A stretch of DNA of 64,000 bases from NCBI RefSeq assembly GCF_008728635.1, contig NZ_CP044285.1:62001-126000 (forward strand), read 5' to 3'. The notes beneath the pieces were generated by a model that had not been told where the DNA came from, did no database searches, and saw only the letters and a list, made by a program, of their open reading frames with translations. The first letter of the stretch is position 1; each line of letters begins with the position of its first letter. The translations under genes were made by a program, and so were the position numbers. The stretch is from Hymenobacter baengnokdamensis (GTDB taxonomy: Bacteria > Bacteroidota > Bacteroidia > Cytophagales > Hymenobacteraceae). This document shows positions 42,701 to 50,231 of this stretch, piece after piece.

Positions 42701-42846
42701 AAGTCGCGGCGCGGCGCTACCGACGAATCATCGGGGCTACCTGCACGGCCTTCCTTCACCGGCAGAAAGTCGGGAAACTCGGCAAAGGCGTTTTTTACGA
42801 ACTCCGGCGAGTTGTCGAGCTCTTCAATTCCCTTCCAGTATTTCAT
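39784..42846 (-). CDS. actB: Alternative complex III subunit ActB (molybdopterin oxidoreductase-like with iron-sulfur domain)
   Basis: A 1020-residue fused subunit. A twin-arginine type motif RRDFLKLMGF lies at residues 46-55, so it is exported by a variant Tat signal after a hydrophilic start (MKYWKGIEEL). The large middle part resembles molybdopterin oxidoreductases but is thought to lack the cofactor in this family. The C-terminal part holds four cysteine groups for iron-sulfur clusters: CIGCGSCVIGCQTENN, CQHCNHAPCETVCP, CVGTRYCANNCPY and CSMC with CAQSCPTEA. A longer frame starts at 42912, but the ATG at 42846 gives the family's usual beginning. It transfers electrons from menaquinol towards the haems. 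Confidence 0.95.
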   Translation of the reverse strand: MKYWKGIEELDNSPEFVKNAFAEFPDFLPVKEGRAGSPDDSSVAPRRDFLKLMGFSVAAATLAACEAPVHKAIPYLNKPEEIDPSISNFYASTYFTGSDYNAVLVKNRDGRPIKLEGNPESPVTRGGLSARAQAAVLNLYDGARLQHFMAKGKRVEFAQLDQAVRAGLGSASGKIVLVSPTIISPSTKRAIAALAGRYRSFEHVMYDVNSASALLQANGGVLPSYDFSRANVIVSLGADFLGTWISPVEYSRQYVTNRKVSTDKRTMSRHFQFETALSLTGSNADVRVAVKPSEIGSIALALYNAVAGGGSSAGLSAAAQKQVAQAAKELQANRGASLVVSGSNDPAVQTVVAAINQALGNVGTTLSLTTPSFVRQGEDGRMSQFISELKSGAVGAVIFYHANPVFNHPRGAEIEEALKGNKAALTISLNDRLDETGSLCQYQAPDHHWLESWNDYEPKRGELSLAQPTITPLFKTRQAQETFLRWAGSNETYYDFLKDGWRTVLGANNGFQAAWDKVVHDGVATGSALPTPTFTTQPLSLAEATSRLGGAAKSGIEAVLYEKVGIGEGGIEGNNPFLHELPDPISKATWGNYVAVPRKMAEENKWQQNDVLKVSAGGKSIELPVLVQPGQAEGTVSIAVGYGRTKVGKVGDAVGANAFVLAQATPAGVQYYNTVTLEKTGATNPIAQTQTHHTIMDRHEVVQENTLAKYRENPKEVSEYERVATPDGLEKPNKVSLWQDYQYNDHHWGMAVDLNSCIGCGSCVIGCQTENNIAVVGKQQVLNRREMHWMRIDRYYSSDHHEDEFEKNGKLKTYAAMEDPSDNPQVIFQPMMCQHCNHAPCETVCPVLATTHSSEGLNQMTYNRCVGTRYCANNCPYKVRRFNWFSYYSNEKFEDVNGHMFTDLGRMVLNPDVTVRARGVMEKCSMCIQRIQLGKLEAKKQKRRPKDGEIITACAQSCPTEAILFGDMRDPNSRLSQLLRREDGERAFHVLDSINVQPNVTYLTKIRNGAAKFFPQEEKA

Positions 42847-42958
42847 CTTATCAGGTATGAGACATTCGCAGTAAGCAAAGGCCGGGGCAGTAACAGCTGG
42901 TGTTAGCCGCACCCGGCACTCTACTCATGTCTTTATATAAAAGCTTAGCTAGGAAAAA

Positions 42959-44293
42959 TTAGTAGTGGCACTTCGAGCACTCGGTACCACCGTTCGACGA
43001 CACGGTGAAGGGGACGGCGTTGTTCGACTTGTCGTGCAGTTTCACGAGGTTGTCGTAGTAGCCATTGCCTTTCGTGTTGAGGGGCGTTTCGCGGTGGCAA
43101 TTGATGCACCAGCCCATGGTCAGCGCCGAGTACTGGTATACCACGTCCATATTCTGGATAGGGCCGTGGCAGGTCTGGCACTGAATGCCGCCTACCTGCG
43201 TGTGCTGCGAGTGGTTAAAATACGCCAGGTCGGGCAGGTTGTGGATACGAACCCACTGAATCGGCTGCTTCCGCTCGATGGCGCGGTAGATTTTCTTGAT
43301 TTCCGGCGACTCCGTCTTAATCTGCGAGTGGCAGTTCATGCAGATGTTAGCCGAAGGAATATTGGCCGATTTGCTTTTGTAGACCGACGTATGGCAGTAG
43401 GCGCAGTTAATCTGGTTTTCGCCGGCGTGGATTTTGTGCGAGAAGGCAATCGGCTGGGTGGGCTGATAGCCCTGCGTCAGGCCCACGGCCATGACACTCT
43501 GTACGCCTTCATAAAGCAGTACGAGCGCAAATACCGTCCCCACTATGCCGCGCAGCACCGTAGAGTGATACAGCTTGGTCCAGTCGAAGCGCTGGTTTAG
43601 CACCTCCACATCGCGGCCATCCAGGTCTTTGCGACCTTGCAGGACGTCCTTCATCAGGTTGGCGATGATGGCGAGGGTTACCACCAGCACAATGAGTACT
43701 ACCACGAGCACGATGAGCAGCACATCGGTGTATTTGCTGGCGCCAGCAGCATCCTGACCGTCAGCAGCACCGGCATTTTCAGCAGTGGTACCACCAGTAG
43801 CAGCAGTTGGACTGGCAGCCGTTTCCTGCGAGGTTACCCAGGCTACAATACTCGTAATCTCCTTATCCGAGAACTGGGGGAAGGCGGGCATCTGCTGCTT
43901 GCCGTTGTCGTTGTACAGCTTCACCGCGTACTCGTCGCCGCTGGCGATGACCTTGCTGGAATTATGTACCCACGGAATAATCCAGGAGATGGAGCGACGC
44001 TTGGTAATGCCGCCCAGCGCCGGACCAACTACCTTGTCTTTAACTGCGTGGCACTGAGCACAGTTATTTTTAAACAAGGCATCGCCGGCCGCAATGGCCG
44101 CGGCATCGCCGCCACCGGCACCGGGCGCACCGGCGGGGGCAGCAGCGGCAGCCGGCGTGGCAGCGGCTGCTCCGCCGGGGGCCACGCCGTTTTTAGTGAC
44201 AGAGGCGGTATTTTGAGCCAGGGCCGGGGCCGCTACGGCTAGCAATAGTGCGAGCACCCACGAACTGGTGCGTGATAGAAAGCTATTCATCAT
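42959..44293 (-). CDS. actA: Alternative complex III subunit ActA, multihaem cytochrome c with fused monohaem domain
   Basis: A 444-residue exported cytochrome. After a signal peptide (cleavage near PALAQ, residue 27) and an Ala, Gly, Pro-rich linker, a class I cytochrome c domain carries CAQCH at residues 78-82 and a methionine ligand region QQMPAFPQFSD. A membrane helix follows (about residues 185-215) and a second near 250. The C-terminal pentahaem domain carries CAYCH, CMNCH, CQTCH, CINCH and the terminal CSKCH. Six haem sites are thus encoded. It is the first gene of the cluster and has a strong upstream promoter at 44341-44371. Confidence 0.94.
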   Translation of the reverse strand: MMNSFLSRTSSWVLALLLAVAAPALAQNTASVTKNGVAPGGAAAATPAAAAAPAGAPGAGGGDAAAIAAGDALFKNNCAQCHAVKDKVVGPALGGITKRRSISWIIPWVHNSSKVIASGDEYAVKLYNDNGKQQMPAFPQFSDKEITSIVAWVTSQETAASPTAATGGTTAENAGAADGQDAAGASKYTDVLLIVLVVVLIVLVVTLAIIANLMKDVLQGRKDLDGRDVEVLNQRFDWTKLYHSTVLRGIVGTVFALVLLYEGVQSVMAVGLTQGYQPTQPIAFSHKIHAGENQINCAYCHTSVYKSKSANIPSANICMNCHSQIKTESPEIKKIYRAIERKQPIQWVRIHNLPDLAYFNHSQHTQVGGIQCQTCHGPIQNMDVVYQYSALTMGWCINCHRETPLNTKGNGYYDNLVKLHDKSNNAVPFTVSSNGGTECSKCHY

Positions 44294-44340
44294 CCAAACG
44301 AACCGGTAAAACGGATTGCGGGCGTACCCTTTCCGGGGTG

Positions 44341-44371
44341 CAAATGTAGGCTACGAATTGTGGGCTGCAAA
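44341..44371 (-). promoter_or_regulatory. Bacteroidota-type promoter of the act operon
   Basis: On the minus strand TTTG (44368-44371), exactly 19 bases of spacer and TACATTTG (44341-44348) match the consensus TTTG-N19-TAnnTTTG at every position. Transcription would begin about 40 bases before the actA start codon. Confidence 0.8.
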
Positions 44372-44610
44372 GATGGCAAAGCCATTTTCAGAATGCCTAA
44401 GCTTATTTAGAATCAAACTAACTTCTCTTTTTGCTTTGCTTTCCAGCTTCCCCTAATTACTAATGTATTGGTTGCTTGAATAACCTGACCCGGATAGCTT
44501 GGGTTTTTATCCAGCTTAAAAGTGCCGAAAACTTTATACGGCAACGCCAACCGAAAGCAGCTGCTGGCAGGCGCCCTTTGTGCAGGGCCAGAGAATAGTT
44601 GCGGGCTTAT

Positions 44611-44642
44611 GTTGGTAATACCCCGAAAAATCAGTACCTTTG
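44611..44642 (+). promoter_or_regulatory. Promoter of rpsF-rpsR-rplI
   Basis: TACCTTTG at 44635-44642 is a full -7 match. GTTG at 44611-44614 stands at about the right distance (20-base spacer) as an imperfect -33 box. It leaves a leader of roughly 35-40 bases before rpsF. Confidence 0.65.
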
Positions 44643-44684
44643 CCCCCCAATTCATTTTTTCACTTTACAAAATCAACCCCGTCA

Positions 44685-45068
44685 ATGGACGTAAGAAATT
44701 ACGAGACGGTCTTCATCCTCACCCCCGTGCTAAACGAGGGCCAGGTGCAAGAGACGGTCGAGAAGTTCTCGCAGGTGCTTAAGGAAAATAGCGCCGACCT
44801 CATTTCAACTGAAGCCTGGGGCTTGCGCAAGCTGGCTTACCCGATTCAGAAGAAATCCACTGGTTACTACTTCACGCTGACTTACAATCACAGCGGCGAA
44901 GGAAATATTGTGGACGTACTGGAGCTGGCATTCCGCCGCGACGAGCGGGTAATCCGCTTCCTCACGACGGTGCTCGACAAGCACTCCGTAACGTACAACG
45001 AACGCCGCCGCAACGGCGAGATGAACCAGCACAAGGCTCCGCAAGCAGCCGAAGCCGTAGCGCAGTAA
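44685..45068 (+). CDS. rpsF: 30S ribosomal protein S6
   Basis: A 127-residue ribosomal protein S6 ([20 protein letters not shown] at the start). The frame is open from 44640, but the ATG at 44685 matches the family. Typical features are [20 protein letters not shown] and [18 protein letters not shown], followed by [18 protein letters not shown]. It is the first gene of the conserved rpsF-rpsR-rplI operon; the C-terminal 20 residues are a variable Gln and Ala-rich tail. Confidence 0.97.
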   Translation: MDVRNYETVFILTPVLNEGQVQETVEKFSQVLKENSADLISTEAWGLRKLAYPIQKKSTGYYFTLTYNHSGEGNIVDVLELAFRRDERVIRFLTTVLDKHSVTYNERRRNGEMNQHKAPQAAEAVAQ

Positions 45069-45087
45069 CCTTTTACTAACCTATACG

Positions 45088-45360
45088 ATGGCTACGCAAA
45101 ATAACCGCAACAACAACCGTGACAACGGCAACAAGCCCGTTGATACGCGCAACAAGTACTGCCGCTTCAAGAAAAACGGCATTAAGTACGTTGACTACAA
45201 AGACCCGAACTTTCTGCTCAAGTTTGTGAACGAGCAGGGCCGCTTGCTGCCCCGCCGCATCACGGGCACCAGCCTGAAATTCCAGCGCAAAGTGGCGCAG
45301 GCCGTGGCAAAAGCCCGTCACCTGGCCCTGATGCCCTACGTAACTGACGCCCTCAAATAG
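45088..45360 (+). CDS. rpsR: 30S ribosomal protein S18
   Basis: A 90-residue protein S18 with [20 protein letters not shown] and the conserved [20 protein letters not shown] and [10 protein letters not shown] 20-residue Asn and Arg-rich N-terminal stretch ([15 protein letters not shown]) precedes the conserved part. It has the KYCRF form with a single cysteine, rather than a zinc-binding CXXC. It binds S6 in the 30S platform and lies 19 bases downstream of rpsF. Confidence 0.97.
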   Translation: MATQNNRNNNRDNGNKPVDTRNKYCRFKKNGIKYVDYKDPNFLLKFVNEQGRLLPRRITGTSLKFQRKVAQAVAKARHLALMPYVTDALK

Positions 45361-45370
45361 ACCTGAAGAT

Positions 45371-45814
45371 ATGGAAATCATTCTGAAAGACGACGTTAAG
45401 GGCCTGGGCTACAAGAACGACCTCGTAACGGTAAAGTCGGGCTACGGCCGTAACTACCTGCTGCCGCAGGGCCTGGCTATTCTGGCCGACAAATCGGCCA
45501 AGAAAATTGTCGCTGAGAACGTACGCCAGGCCGCTCACAAAGCGGAGAAAGTGAAAGCTGACGCGCAGGCGATAGCCGACCAGGTAGGCAGCCAGGTATT
45601 TGACCTGCCTGCTAAAGTAGGTGAAACCGGCAAAATCTTTGGCCGCGTAACCACGCTGCAACTGGCCGAAGCGCTGAAGAACAAAGGCATCGATGTAGAC
45701 CGCAAGCGCCTGAGCTTTGACCAGGAGCCGGCTACTGCTGGCGACTACACCGCTACCCTGAACCTGCACAAGGAAGTGAAGCACACGGTTAACTTCCGCG
45801 TGGTTGCTGCCTAA
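45371..45814 (+). CDS. rplI: 50S ribosomal protein L9
   Basis: A 147-residue protein L9. It begins MEIILKDDVKGLGYKNDLV with the conserved GYGRNYLLPQGLA loop, followed by the long connecting helix (about residues 40-75) and a C-terminal domain with GKIFGRVTTLQLAEALKNKG and GDYTATLNLHKEV. It starts ten bases after rpsR stops. A terminator follows at 45837-45872. Confidence 0.97.
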   Translation: MEIILKDDVKGLGYKNDLVTVKSGYGRNYLLPQGLAILADKSAKKIVAENVRQAAHKAEKVKADAQAIADQVGSQVFDLPAKVGETGKIFGRVTTLQLAEALKNKGIDVDRKRLSFDQEPATAGDYTATLNLHKEVKHTVNFRVVAA

Positions 45815-45836
45815 GCACTTGGTATCAGTATGTTGT

Positions 45837-45872
45837 AAAGACGCCCTGCCGTAAGGTGGGGCGTCTTTTTTT
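45837..45872 (+). terminator. Intrinsic terminator of the ribosomal protein operon
   Basis: The arms AAAGACGCCC and GGGGCGTCTTT pair, extended imperfectly by GCC/GGT, with a GTAA loop and a run of seven T at 45866-45872. Confidence 0.85.
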
Positions 45873-45877
45873 GGGCC

Positions 45878-45885
45878 TACCTTTG
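45878..45885 (+). promoter_or_regulatory. Putative -7 box of the GSCFA gene
   Basis: TACCTTTG fully matches TAnnTTTG and lies only six bases before the ATG at 45892, so the transcript would be almost leaderless. No TTTG -33 box is evident upstream, where the terminator stem lies. Confidence 0.4.
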
Positions 45886-45891
45886 CAATTC

Positions 45892-48051
45892 ATGTTTCGG
45901 ACTGAACTAACTATTGCGCCGCAGGAGCGGCAACTAGCGCGCACGGCGCGGGTGCTCACGGTAGGCTCGTGCTTTGCCGACAGTATTGGTGAGCGACTAC
46001 GGCTAAATAAGGTTACGACGCTGGTCAATCCTTTTGGGACGGTATTTCAACCGCTGGCGCTGGCGCAGCTATTGCGAGCTGCGGCCGGCGAGGCGCAGGA
46101 TTGGCAACAGCACGTAGTGGAAGCGCGGGGCCGCTGGCAGAGCTACGATTTTCACAGCACTATCGGGGCAGAGTCGCCGGTTGAGCTGTTGCAAACCATC
46201 CAGGAAACCGTGCGCCGGGTGGGTGACTTTGTGCAGACCGCCGACACGGTGCTACTTACGCTGGGCACCGCCTGGGCCTACCGCCTGCGCGAAACCGGTG
46301 AGTTGGTAAGCAACCTGCACAAGCTCCCAGCCGCGCTGTTTGAAAAGGAGTTGCTGACCGCCGACGAGATTGTAAATGGGCTGGCCGAAGTGCACGCGCT
46401 GCTGCGGCGAATCAACCCAGCTATTCGCATTGTTCTGACCGTGAGCCCGGTCAGGCATATCAAAGACACGTTGCCGCTGAATGCCGTGAGCAAGTCGGTG
46501 CTACGGGTGGCTTGTCATTATCTAAGTGAGCTGCTGCCGGGCGTAAGCTATTTTCCGGCGTATGAGCTGCTGAACGATGAGCTGCGGGACTATCGCTTCT
46601 ATGGAACTGACATGCTGCACCCCTCGGAAGTAGCGGAAGACTACATCTGGGACAAATTTGCGCGGGCTTATTTCGATGCTGACTTCGGGCGCTTCCGTAA
46701 AGAATGGGCGGCCGTGCGGCAATCGCTGGGCCATCGGCCCCTGCACCTCGGTGCGCCCGAGCACCGTACCTTCCTCGACCAGACCCGCGAGCGGCTGGAG
46801 CGGCTTAGCGGCCAGGGCGTGGATGTGCGCCAGGAGCTGCGCGACGTGCAGCGTCAGCTCGCGGCCCTGCCTCCCCCCAAGCCGGTGCGCGTACCGGAAG
46901 TGGAGACCGATGACGAAGAGCGCATTGATATTGGTGATGACACAGTGGCTACGGCCCGGCTGCACCGCCCCGAAGAGGCTGCTTCCCTGCGGCCCGAGCG
47001 CCAGCGCCAGGACGGCCGACGCGACAACCGACGCAACGACCGCAACAGCCAGGACCGCCGCGATAGCCGGCACCAGCCCGCTAGTATTCAACCTGCTGAG
47101 CCAGCGCAGCTTTTACCCGACTTGTTACCGGAGGAGAGCGCGGCGATAGAAATGCCGGTAGCTGAAACGCAGGCAAGCGCAGTGCCCACGGAAGAGAACG
47201 AAACTACTTATCCGGCTAAGAAGAAAAAGCGCCGCTCGCGGGGTGGGGCCAAGCGCACCGCCCGCAAGCATGCGGCACGGCTGGCGGAGGAGCAAGGTAC
47301 TGGCCTGGCCGAAACCGAGCTACTGGAGGAGCTGGCGCAGGAAGCTACGGGCGTAGCGCTGGAAACTGATAACATAGAAATTTCTGGATATTTAGGAAGC
47401 GAGTCAATCCCTGCAAGCTTAGGTGAGCCGCAGCCGGATGAGCCGCGGACTGCAGTAGCCACGGCAGAACCATCGGCTCGCAAGCGCGGGGCGGGACCGA
47501 CTCCTAAAAAGTCGAAAGTCATCACAAAATCGGGCATAGTAAAGCGCGGCCGGCGTGAGGGCTTGTACCGGGTAGCCGAGCCAAGCGCGACCCTACCCGC
47601 CGCCGGTGAGCCCACTTTTACGGAAGCGCTGCCGGCAACGGCTCCAATTATCTCGCCGCCTATTATTCCGGTGGCCCTGCTGGAGCGACCAGCCATTGCT
47701 GACGCAATGGAGACGCCCCCTGCCGAGTTCCCAGCCCCCGCTGTGGCGTCTGAGCCGGTAGCGGCGGCCGCGCCGCTGCGACCCCGGCGGGGCCGGCCAA
47801 AGGCAGCCGCTCCGCAACCCCCAGCCGTCGACGAAACGCCGACGCCAGTACCAGTAGTATCGCCGGAAATACCGGCCAGGAAGGCGGCCAGCCGCCCTGG
47901 CAAGCCTGCCCGCACAGCGAAGCCGGCGGCAGCAAAGAAGCCGGCCACCACTAAAAAGGCAGTGCCTAAGAAAGCAGCAGCCCGCACGGCCACCCCGCCC
48001 CGGAGGCGTGCCACCCGCACTACACCGCCACCCGATGAGGCTGCAAGCTAA
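45892..48051 (+). CDS. GSCFA-domain protein with a long basic disordered tail
   Basis: A 719-residue protein. Residues 1 to about 310 form a GSCFA domain, an SGNH-hydrolase-like fold of unknown substrate. The GSCFA motif is at residues 25-29 ([16 protein letters not shown]), followed by a TLGTAWAYR block, a [12 protein letters not shown] block and the catalytic-type [14 protein letters not shown] near residue 240. The remaining 400 or so residues are low-complexity: an Arg, Asp, Asn, Gln-rich stretch (about 355-405), a basic stretch [20 protein letters not shown], an AT-hook-like [10 protein letters not shown], and a Lys, Ala, Pro, Thr-rich end similar to histone H1-like tails. Domain proteins of this family are normally about 320 residues long. 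The start at 45892 is preferred over 45856, which lies in the terminator. Confidence 0.85.
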   Translation: MFRTELTIAPQERQLARTARVLTVGSCFADSIGERLRLNKVTTLVNPFGTVFQPLALAQLLRAAAGEAQDWQQHVVEARGRWQSYDFHSTIGAESPVELLQTIQETVRRVGDFVQTADTVLLTLGTAWAYRLRETGELVSNLHKLPAALFEKELLTADEIVNGLAEVHALLRRINPAIRIVLTVSPVRHIKDTLPLNAVSKSVLRVACHYLSELLPGVSYFPAYELLNDELRDYRFYGTDMLHPSEVAEDYIWDKFARAYFDADFGRFRKEWAAVRQSLGHRPLHLGAPEHRTFLDQTRERLERLSGQGVDVRQELRDVQRQLAALPPPKPVRVPEVETDDEERIDIGDDTVATARLHRPEEAASLRPERQRQDGRRDNRRNDRNSQDRRDSRHQPASIQPAEPAQLLPDLLPEESAAIEMPVAETQASAVPTEENETTYPAKKKKRRSRGGAKRTARKHAARLAEEQGTGLAETELLEELAQEATGVALETDNIEISGYLGSESIPASLGEPQPDEPRTAVATAEPSARKRGAGPTPKKSKVITKSGIVKRGRREGLYRVAEPSATLPAAGEPTFTEALPATAPIISPPIIPVALLERPAIADAMETPPAEFPAPAVASEPVAAAAPLRPRRGRPKAAAPQPPAVDETPTPVPVVSPEIPARKAASRPGKPARTAKPAAAKKPATTKKAVPKKAAARTATPPRRRATRTTPPPDEAAS

Positions 48052-48057
48052 CATTTC

Positions 48058-48090
48058 AAAACCCAGCCCGGCCGGCTGGGTTTTGTTTTA
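48058..48090 (+). terminator. Intrinsic terminator after the GSCFA gene
   Basis: AAAACCCAGCC (48058-48068) pairs with GGCTGGGTTTT (48074-48084) around five bases, followed by GTTTTA. Confidence 0.85.
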
Positions 48091-48107
48091 CCCAGCCCTC
48101 TTCGCGA

Positions 48108-50159
48108 ATGTCTGCCACCTCCCCTACCCGCCCCGCCAACCGCCTGGCCCACGAAACCAGCCCCTACCTGCTGCAACACGCCTACAACCCGGTTGACTGG
48201 TACCCGTGGGGACTAGCGGCGCTGGCGCGGGCCCAGGCCGAGCAGAAGCCGATTATTGTGAGTATTGGGTACGCGGCCTGCCACTGGTGCCACGTAATGG
48301 AGCGTGAATCATTTGAAAACGAGCAGATAGCGCGGGTAATGAATGCGCATTTTGTGTGCATCAAGGTTGACAGAGAGGAGCGCCCCGATGTAGACCAGGT
48401 GTATATGGAAGCCGTGCAGGCAATGGGCATTCAGGGGGGCTGGCCCCTCAATGTTATTCTCACGCCCGAAGCCAAGCCATTTTACGGCGGCACGTATTTT
48501 GCGCCGGGCAGCTGGGCCAAGCTGCTTGAAAACATTGCCCAAGCCTACGCCGGAGCACACCGCGCCGAGCTGGATAGCTCGGCCGAGCGCTTTGCGCAAG
48601 TGCTGCAAACCAGCGAGCTGGAAAAATACGCTATTGGCGATGCCCCCGCCCGGGCGGTAAGCGAGGAGGAGTTTAAGCTGCTGGTTTACAACCTGGGCCT
48701 GCGCTTCGACAGCGAGCGTGGTGGTACTAACCGCGCTCCGAAGTTTCCGATGCCTGGCATCTGGCGGTTCCTGTTGCGTACGCACCATCTATCGGGAAGC
48801 CCGAATATTCTGACGCAAGTCAACCTTACGCTACGCGAAATGGCTTGGGGCGGGCTGTATGACCAAGTGGGCGGGGGCTTTGCCCGCTACTCGGTCGATG
48901 CCCAATGGCTGGTGCCGCACTTCGAGAAAATGCTCTATGATAACGGGCAGCTGCTCAGTTTATACAGCGAAGCTTTCCAGGTGACGCGCGACCCGCTGTA
49001 CCGCGAGGTGGTGTTTCAGACGGTGAATTGGGTGCGGCGCGAGCTGACCAACCCCGAGGGCGGCTTTTATTCGTCGCTCGACGCCGACAGTGAGGGAGAG
49101 GAAGGGAAATTCTACGTCTGGACCCGCGAGGAGCTGCAAAAGCTGCTGGGCGACGAGGAGCCGCTGGCCGCCGCTTACTACCACTGCACGGGTATCGGCA
49201 ACTGGGAGCACGGCCGCAATATTCTGCACCGGCGGCAAGACGATGCCGACTTTGCGCAACAGCACAACCTGGAGCCGCACGTGCTGGCCAAGCTCATCCA
49301 TGGCTGGCAGAAGACGCTGTTGGCAGCGCGGGCCAAGCGCGTGCGCCCCGGCCTCGACGACAAAGTACTCACCGGCTGGAACGCCTTGATGCTGAGTGGC
49401 CTCGTGGCTGCTTACCGGGCTTTTGGCGAAGCAGAGTTTCTGGCGCTGGCGTTGCGCAATGCCGAATTTTTGCAAGCCAACCTGCGCCAGGGGCCGCGCC
49501 TGTACCGCACTTGGAAGAACGGCCGCGCCACCATCAACGGCTTTCTGGAAGACTATGCGCTGGTGATAGAAGCCTACGTGAGCCTCTACGAAGCTACGTT
49601 TGCCGAAAGCTGGCTGCACGAGGCTGCAACACTCACGCAGTACGTGCTCGACAATTTTTTTGACCCCGCCGAGCAGCAGTTCTATTACACAGATGCCAGC
49701 GCGGAACCGCTCATCGCCCGCAAAAAAGAGCTGTTCGACAACGTTATTCCCGGCTCCAACTCGGTGATGGCGCACAACCTGCTGCGTCTGGGCCGCCACC
49801 TCGAAAACGCTGACTACCAGGCCCTGGCCGCGGCTATGCTAAGCCAGGTACAAGCCCTGGCCGCCAAAGAGCCGCAGCACTTGGCCAATTGGGCCAGCCT
49901 CTACGCCGCGCTGCTGCGCCCTGGCGCCGAAGTAGCCCTTACCGGGCCACAGGCTGAGGCCTGGCGCGCCGAGCTAAGCCGGCACTTTCTGCCGCATGAT
50001 ATCCTTGCTGGCAGCCTGACTACCAGCGAGCTACCACTTCTGGCCGGGCGCTCGGCTGTTGACAAAACCATTGCTTATGTGTGCCGTGACCGCACCTGCC
50101 AGCTGCCGGTGTATTCCGTGGCTGAAACACTGGCGCAACTCGCATTGCGCCCGCAATAG
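48108..50159 (+). CDS. DUF255 thioredoxin-fold protein (YyaL/SPATA20-like)
   Basis: A 683-residue protein of the YyaL/spermatogenesis-associated protein 20 type. The thioredoxin-like DUF255 domain (about residues 8-165) starts [20 protein letters not shown] and contains the [12 protein letters not shown] redox motif. The rest is an (alpha/alpha)6 barrel related to N-acylglucosamine 2-epimerase-type domains ([50 protein letters not shown]). Full length and both domains are intact. The biochemical role is not established. No signal peptide is present. Confidence 0.92.
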   Translation: MSATSPTRPANRLAHETSPYLLQHAYNPVDWYPWGLAALARAQAEQKPIIVSIGYAACHWCHVMERESFENEQIARVMNAHFVCIKVDREERPDVDQVYMEAVQAMGIQGGWPLNVILTPEAKPFYGGTYFAPGSWAKLLENIAQAYAGAHRAELDSSAERFAQVLQTSELEKYAIGDAPARAVSEEEFKLLVYNLGLRFDSERGGTNRAPKFPMPGIWRFLLRTHHLSGSPNILTQVNLTLREMAWGGLYDQVGGGFARYSVDAQWLVPHFEKMLYDNGQLLSLYSEAFQVTRDPLYREVVFQTVNWVRRELTNPEGGFYSSLDADSEGEEGKFYVWTREELQKLLGDEEPLAAAYYHCTGIGNWEHGRNILHRRQDDADFAQQHNLEPHVLAKLIHGWQKTLLAARAKRVRPGLDDKVLTGWNALMLSGLVAAYRAFGEAEFLALALRNAEFLQANLRQGPRLYRTWKNGRATINGFLEDYALVIEAYVSLYEATFAESWLHEAATLTQYVLDNFFDPAEQQFYYTDASAEPLIARKKELFDNVIPGSNSVMAHNLLRLGRHLENADYQALAAAMLSQVQALAAKEPQHLANWASLYAALLRPGAEVALTGPQAEAWRAELSRHFLPHDILAGSLTTSELPLLAGRSAVDKTIAYVCRDRTCQLPVYSVAETLAQLALRPQ

Positions 50160-50231
50160 CCGACCAGGCCGGCATCAACCTGCCCCCTGCCGGGGCTATC
50201 TTTACTATTCGCCTGCTGCTAGCTGTTATCC

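Larger units (their letters stand above)
44294..44684. other. Divergent intergenic region between actA and rpsF
   Basis: This 391-base gap holds the actA promoter on the minus strand (44341-44371) and the rpsF promoter on the plus strand (44611-44642). The middle is AT-richer than its surroundings. A minus-strand open frame (44413-44655) contains a protein-like run (FRLALPYKVFGTFKLDKNP, then GQVIQATNTLVIRG). It overlaps the rpsF promoter and has no recognised family, so I do not call it a gene. Confidence 0.6.

Noticed and set aside
44413-44655. Minus-strand 80-codon open frame in the actA-rpsF gap with a protein-like run
   Set aside because: It overlaps the rpsF promoter, has no recognisable family or good start context, and could be random or a relic. 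Mentioned under the intergenic region only.
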